DNA from: an uncultured Gardnerella sp. | Lineage (GTDB): Bacteria; Actinomycetota; Actinomycetes; Actinomycetales; Bifidobacteriaceae | Assembly: GCA_947088155.1 (NCBI GenBank) | Contig: CAMUFL010000003.1 | Coordinates: forward strand, 94,518-158,517 | Reading direction: 5' to 3' | Length of the DNA stretch: 64,000 nt | In this document: positions 60,327-64,000 of the stretch, piece after piece | How the letters are laid out: each line of letters starts with the position of its first letter | How positions within the stretch are numbered: the first letter of the stretch is position 1 | Position numbers and translations under genes: made by a program | The notes under the pieces: generated by a model | Told to the model about the DNA's origin: nothing | Database searches by the model: none | The model's input: the letters and a program-made list of their open reading frames with translations, nothing else

Positions 60327-62984
60327 ATGACATCGAATTATCCGTACGCATCAATGCGTAATCAATTTAATCTAAGTGCCTGCTTTATTGCAGACCCACA
60401 AGCTTGTAATAATCGTCCACTTACAGATATTGTCGATGATGCTTTGCGCGCTGGAGCGACTTTTATTCGTCTTCATTGCAACAATGAAAACGCTAAAGAA
60501 ATCACTACTATTGCACGCGATATTGCACAAATCATCGAAGACAATAACAAATGCGATTCTGTAACTTTTGTTATCGATGAACGTGTTGATGTCGTTTGGC
60601 AAGCTCGCAATCAAAGCATCAAAGTTGACGGAGTGCATTTAGCACAAAGCGACATGGAGCCTAGAGAGGCTCGCGCACTTCTTGGCGAAGATGCTGTAAT
60701 CGGCTTATCTGTTGAAACCGAAAGCTTAGTTAAAGTAATAAACGAACTGCCAGATGGATGCATTGATTACATTTGCGTAACAGCAATGCACAATCCTGAA
60801 GAAGGATGCGAAAGCACTACTGCCGCTTACGAATTGGAAGCAAACCACACAACGCTGGACGAAGCGAAAATTAATACGATTTGTTCCGCAAGTGATTTCC
60901 CAGTTCTAGTTGGCGGAAGAACTGCGCTCGACGATATCGATACAATCGCTCACACTAAGGCTGCAGGATGGTTCGTTTCTGAAGCACTGTATTCTTCAGA
61001 AACACCAGAATCAACTATGCGTGAGTTTGTTGAACATTGGAAAGCTGTGCGAGGCGAAGAAAAGCACGGCTACGCTAAGCGAGTAATAGTTGCAGAAAAT
61101 TCTGAATCAAAATCTTCAGAAACTCAAGAAAAGAAACCAACTTTTATTAACGCTAAAGAAGCAAAGGATGCTGCGAAATTAGCTAAACAACAGCGAGTTG
61201 ACATTGCAGCTCGTGGTTGCACTCAGCGCGATAAAGCTCATATTCGCAAAACAACTCCAGTTCATTTTGAGTATGAATATGGTTCTTACGATTTGGAAGT
61301 TCCTTATACGGAAATTAAGCTTTCGGATACTCCTGGCGTAGGTCCTAACCCGCCTTTTAAGGATTACAATACTGAAGGTCCAAAGTGCGATCCGAAGGAA
61401 GGCTTGGCTCCGCTTCGACTTGACTGGATTCGCGACCGCGGTGACGTTGTGGAATATGAGGGTCGCAGGCGCAATCTTCAAGACGACGGCAAGCGCGCAA
61501 TTAAGCGAGGCAAAGCTTCTAAAGAATGGCGTGGTCGCACGCATAAGCCAATGAAGGGCGCAGATCATCCGATTACGCAAATGTGGTACGCTCGTCACGG
61601 AATTACTACTCCGGAAATGCAATATGTTGCAACGCGCGAAAATTGCGATGTGGAGCTAGTTCGCGAAGAAATTGCAGCAGGACGCGCTGTAATTCCTTGC
61701 AATATTAACCATCCTGAAGCTGAGCCTATGATTATTGGCTCGCGCTTCTTAACTAAGCTCAACGCAAACATGGGTAATTCTGCTGTTACGTCATCTATCG
61801 ACGAAGAAGTAGAAAAGCTTACGTGGGCTACGAAGTGGGGTGCGGATACCGTTATGGATCTTTCCACCGGTAACGATATTCACACAACGCGCGAATGGAT
61901 TTTGCGCAACTCCCCTGTGCCAATTGGAACAGTGCCAATGTATCAGGCTTTGGAAAAAGTTGAGGATGACGCTTCTAAGCTCAGCTGGGAGCTTTTCCGC
62001 GACACTGTTATTGAGCAGTGCGAGCAGGGCGTTGACTACATGACTATTCACGCTGGCGTGCTTCTTCGCTACGTGCCGCTTACTGCAAACCGCGTAACCG
62101 GTATTGTTTCTCGTGGTGGCTCAATTATGGCTGAATGGTGCTTGCAGCATCATCAAGAGAGCTTCTTGTATACGCATTTTGAAGAATTATGCGAGATTTT
62201 CGCAAAGTATGATGTTGCATTTTCTTTGGGCGATGGTTTGCGTCCAGGTAGCTTGGCTGATGCTAACGATGCGGCTCAGCTTTCCGAGCTTATGACACTT
62301 GGCGAGCTTACGAAGATCGCTTGGAAGCATGACGTGCAGGTGATGATTGAAGGCCCTGGTCACGTACCATTCGACACTGTGCGTATGAATATTGAGATGG
62401 AGAAGGCGATTTGCCAGAATGCTCCATTCTATACGCTTGGTCCTTTGACTACGGATACCGCACCGGGCTATGACCACATTACTTCCGCAATTGGTGGCGT
62501 GGAGATTGCGCGATACGGCACTGCAATGCTTTGCTATGTGACTCCTAAGGAGCATTTGGGGTTGCCTAACAAGGATGACGTGAAGCAAGGCGTGATTGCG
62601 TATAAGATTGCTTGCCACGCAGCTGATCTTGCTAAGCACCATCCACATGCTATGGATCGCGACAACGCAATCAGTAAGGCTCGCTTTGAGTTCCGTTGGT
62701 TGGATCAGTTCAACTTAAGCTACGATCCGGATACCGCAATCGCCTTCCACGACGAAACGCTTCCTGCAGAACCGGCAAAAATGGCGCACTTCTGCTCGAT
62801 GTGCGGACCAAAGTTCTGCTCGATGGCTATTTCGCAAAATATTCGTAAGCGTTTTGGCGGAGCAGCTCAGCAGGAGCAGCTCGTTGAAGAAGCACGCAGT
62901 CAGGCAATTGCCGATGGTATGAAAGAGATGAGCAAAAAGTTCCAAGAATCCGGCTCATCGCTGTATCAAAGCGTGAAAGCATAA
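60327..62984 (+). CDS. thiC: ThiE-like / phosphomethylpyrimidine synthase (ThiC) fusion
   Basis: This 885-residue protein fuses an N-terminal ThiE-like barrel (about 1-235) to full-length ThiC (about 260-885), which makes the thiamine pyrimidine HMP-P from AIR. ThiC shows RxxWxxRxRGDVxEY-like and PIGTVPMYQALEKV motifs, EGPGHVPFDTV and the C-terminal cluster motif CSMCGPKFC. The ThiE-like part keeps FVIDERVDVVWQA and VDGVHLAQSDM but lacks the QLRxK motif (RLHCN instead) and the GPVFPTxTK phosphate-binding motif, so TMP synthase activity is doubtful. The ATG at 60327 directly follows the TPP riboswitch. Confidence 0.94.
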   Translation: MTSNYPYASMRNQFNLSACFIADPQACNNRPLTDIVDDALRAGATFIRLHCNNENAKEITTIARDIAQIIEDNNKCDSVTFVIDERVDVVWQARNQSIKVDGVHLAQSDMEPREARALLGEDAVIGLSVETESLVKVINELPDGCIDYICVTAMHNPEEGCESTTAAYELEANHTTLDEAKINTICSASDFPVLVGGRTALDDIDTIAHTKAAGWFVSEALYSSETPESTMREFVEHWKAVRGEEKHGYAKRVIVAENSESKSSETQEKKPTFINAKEAKDAAKLAKQQRVDIAARGCTQRDKAHIRKTTPVHFEYEYGSYDLEVPYTEIKLSDTPGVGPNPPFKDYNTEGPKCDPKEGLAPLRLDWIRDRGDVVEYEGRRRNLQDDGKRAIKRGKASKEWRGRTHKPMKGADHPITQMWYARHGITTPEMQYVATRENCDVELVREEIAAGRAVIPCNINHPEAEPMIIGSRFLTKLNANMGNSAVTSSIDEEVEKLTWATKWGADTVMDLSTGNDIHTTREWILRNSPVPIGTVPMYQALEKVEDDASKLSWELFRDTVIEQCEQGVDYMTIHAGVLLRYVPLTANRVTGIVSRGGSIMAEWCLQHHQESFLYTHFEELCEIFAKYDVAFSLGDGLRPGSLADANDAAQLSELMTLGELTKIAWKHDVQVMIEGPGHVPFDTVRMNIEMEKAICQNAPFYTLGPLTTDTAPGYDHITSAIGGVEIARYGTAMLCYVTPKEHLGLPNKDDVKQGVIAYKIACHAADLAKHHPHAMDRDNAISKARFEFRWLDQFNLSYDPDTAIAFHDETLPAEPAKMAHFCSMCGPKFCSMAISQNIRKRFGGAAQQEQLVEEARSQAIADGMKEMSKKFQESGSSLYQSVKA

Positions 62985-63075
62985 AATGCAGAAGTACGGA
63001 AGCAAAAACTGAATTGCAAGTGCTTCAATAACAATACTTACAACGGATAACAATAGAAGAAGGTTGATATAAACC

Positions 63076-63123
63076 AAAGCGAGTTTTATAGTGAGCTATT
63101 ACGCTTGCTATAAGACTCGCTTT
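63076..63123 (+). terminator. Rho-independent terminator after thiC
   Basis: AAAGCGAGT-TTATAG pairs with CTATAA-ACTCGCTTT (one bulged base), followed by CTTTATATT. It lies about 90 bp beyond the stop codon. Confidence 0.85.
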
Positions 63124-63201
63124 CTTTATATTCGCATTTAGATTCTATTAATCCGACCTTTTCGTTGCACGCTTGTAAAGTTTCTGCCGCCTTACAGCAA
63201 A

Positions 63202-63245
63202 AATCCGACATTTTCTGTACACAAGCGTATAGAAAATGTCGGATT
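63202..63245 (-). terminator. Rho-independent terminator after the cyclophilin gene
   Basis: AATCCGACATTTTCT pairs perfectly with AGAAAATGTCGGATT (15 bp, 14-base loop); on the minus strand TTTTTGC follows. Confidence 0.85.
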
Positions 63246-63305
63246 AGTAATTAAGAACTTTAGTATTAAAGAATATTAAAGAGTATTAAATCAAATAACG
63301 TTTAA

Positions 63306-63842
63306 TCACAAAACTTCAATAGAAATAATACCTACAGGCTCAAGAGGAGCATCAGATCGATCCGTTGCGACAGCCTCGAGCTTATCGACAACCGCCTTCG
63401 ATTCATCGTCAGCAACTTCGCCGAAAATTGTATGGTGACCATCAAGCCATGGAGTTGGCACAGTTGTAATGAAGAACTGCGAACCGTTAGTGCCATGCAA
63501 ACGACCGTCACGACCGCGACGCTTTCCAGCATTTGCCATAGCGAGCAAATAAGGCTTATCAAACTTCAAGGATGCGTCAATTTCATCGTCAAACTCGTAT
63601 CCAGGACCGCCAGTTCCGTTACCAAGTGGGCAGCCACCCTGAATCATGAAGTCCTTAATAATGCGGTGGAAAGTTAAACCATCGTAAAATGGCTCATGCG
63701 AAGGTTTTCCACTGAATGGGTCAAGCCACTCACGCTCGCCGGTAGCTAAGCCAACAAAATTTTTGACGGTTTCAGGCGCTTTACTGTCAAACAAATTGAT
63801 TTTTATATCGCCTTCAGAAGTATGCATAATAACTGTAGTCAT
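63306..63842 (-). CDS. Peptidyl-prolyl cis-trans isomerase, cyclophilin type
   Basis: This 178-residue cyclophilin accelerates proline isomerisation, probably in the cytosol since no signal peptide is seen. Active-site motifs are FHRIIKDFMIQGGCPLGNGTGGPGY (catalytic Arg in FHRI), GSQFFITTVPTPWLDGHHTIFGEV. The ATG at 63842 has GGGAGA upstream; the frame is open eight codons further without support. Confidence 0.95.
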   Translation of the reverse strand: MTTVIMHTSEGDIKINLFDSKAPETVKNFVGLATGEREWLDPFSGKPSHEPFYDGLTFHRIIKDFMIQGGCPLGNGTGGPGYEFDDEIDASLKFDKPYLLAMANAGKRRGRDGRLHGTNGSQFFITTVPTPWLDGHHTIFGEVADDESKAVVDKLEAVATDRSDAPLEPVGIISIEVL

Positions 63843-63910
63843 GTGGTAATTCTCCCATATTTTCAAGACTGTTTCAATTCGTGTTAGATAAAAATATTCG
63901 CATACAAAAA

Positions 63911-63955
63911 TGCCTCACTTTGCGTAGTAAAGAAAGACGCAAAGCGAGGCACATT
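63911..63955 (-). terminator. Terminator of a gene beyond the window edge
   Basis: TGCCTCACTTTGCG pairs with CGCAAAGCGAGGCA (14 bp, one mismatch); on the minus strand TTTTTG follows. It is upstream of the cyclophilin gene and probably ends a minus-strand unit that lies outside the window. Confidence 0.75.
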
Positions 63956-64000
63956 TTACATTAACTTCATTATGCTAATTAACCCAATACTCAGCAAACT

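Larger units (their letters stand above)
62985..63305. other. 321-bp intergenic region with two terminators between convergent genes
   Basis: The only structures are the terminator hairpins at 63076 and 63202, plus a half copy of the second near 63148-63163 (AATCCGACCTTTTC). No gene or RNA was recognised. Confidence 0.55.

Overview
The window is AT-rich bacterial DNA that most resembles Gardnerella or another low-GC member of the Bifidobacteriaceae (Actinomycetota). The main pointers are a fused cytidylate kinase-Der GTPase, the order thrS-pgsA-yebC-ruvCAB-yajC-apt, the block HIT-phoH-ybeY-CBS protein-era, two tandem clpP genes, a pyruvate formate-lyase with its activase, a glutamine-dependent NAD synthetase and a ThiE-like/ThiC fusion. 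The genus is inferred from gene content; no 16S rRNA gene or housekeeping tree is available here. Nearly all genes are chromosomal housekeeping genes. No prophage, IS element, CRISPR array or rRNA operon was recognised.

Layout. 1-3.0 kb: cmk-der and rluB (minus). 3.3-4.2 kb: aquaporin (plus). 4.2-15.2 kb: a long minus-strand housekeeping run (DUF3017 protein, purH, DUF6350 protein, apt, yajC, ruvB, ruvA, ruvC, yebC, pgsA-like, thrS). 15.3-19.2 kb: a four-gene Zn/Mn ABC importer (minus). 19.7-23.3 kb: accessory plus-strand genes (NAD(P)HX dehydratase, HAD phosphatase, LysR regulator, Panacea-domain protein). 23.3-28.1 kb: hemW-lepA flanked on both sides by GC-rich, hairpin-rich intergenic DNA sharing a 106-bp repeat, then rpsT. 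28.4-31.4 kb: TRIC-like membrane protein, ilvE, rplY (minus). 31.7-35.3 kb: acyl-CoA ligase and a secreted CAP-domain protein with a tandem repeat (plus). 35.5-41.2 kb: era, CBS protein, ybeY, phoH, HIT protein, rsmE (minus). 41.2-42.3 kb: an isolated succinate dehydrogenase-type iron-sulfur protein. 42.3-46.1 kb: LOG-family protein, nhaA, tRNA-Arg and clpP2/clpP1. 46.3-52.1 kb: an Asn-rich membrane protein, a ClC transporter, trigger factor, RNase D and a small membrane protein. 52.2-57.4 kb: pflA, pflB, nadE (minus). 57.6-60.2 kb: methionine ABC importer metQ, metN, metI. 60.2-63.0 kb: a TPP riboswitch and the ThiE-like/ThiC fusion. 63.3-63.8 kb: cyclophilin.

Together the genes cover translation and ribosome maturation (Der, Era, YbeY, LepA, RluB, RsmE, S20, L25, ThrS), protein quality control (trigger factor and two ClpPs on either side of the same segment, cyclophilin), Holliday junction processing (RuvABC), fermentative energy metabolism (PFL, NhaA), cofactor supply (NAD, thiamine, heme chaperone) and import of Zn/Mn and methionine.

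Two observations deserve most attention. First, the binding protein of the metal importer contains a 29-base exact match to the Illumina P5 oligonucleotide preceded by a T run (18835-18872); this is almost certainly an assembly artefact that has kept the reading frame open. Second, the GC-rich intergenic repeat at 23.47 and 27.64 kb is about 92% identical between copies, folds into stacked long hairpins and carries a T-A to C-G compensatory change, so it is a candidate for an uncharacterised structured RNA or REP-like element.
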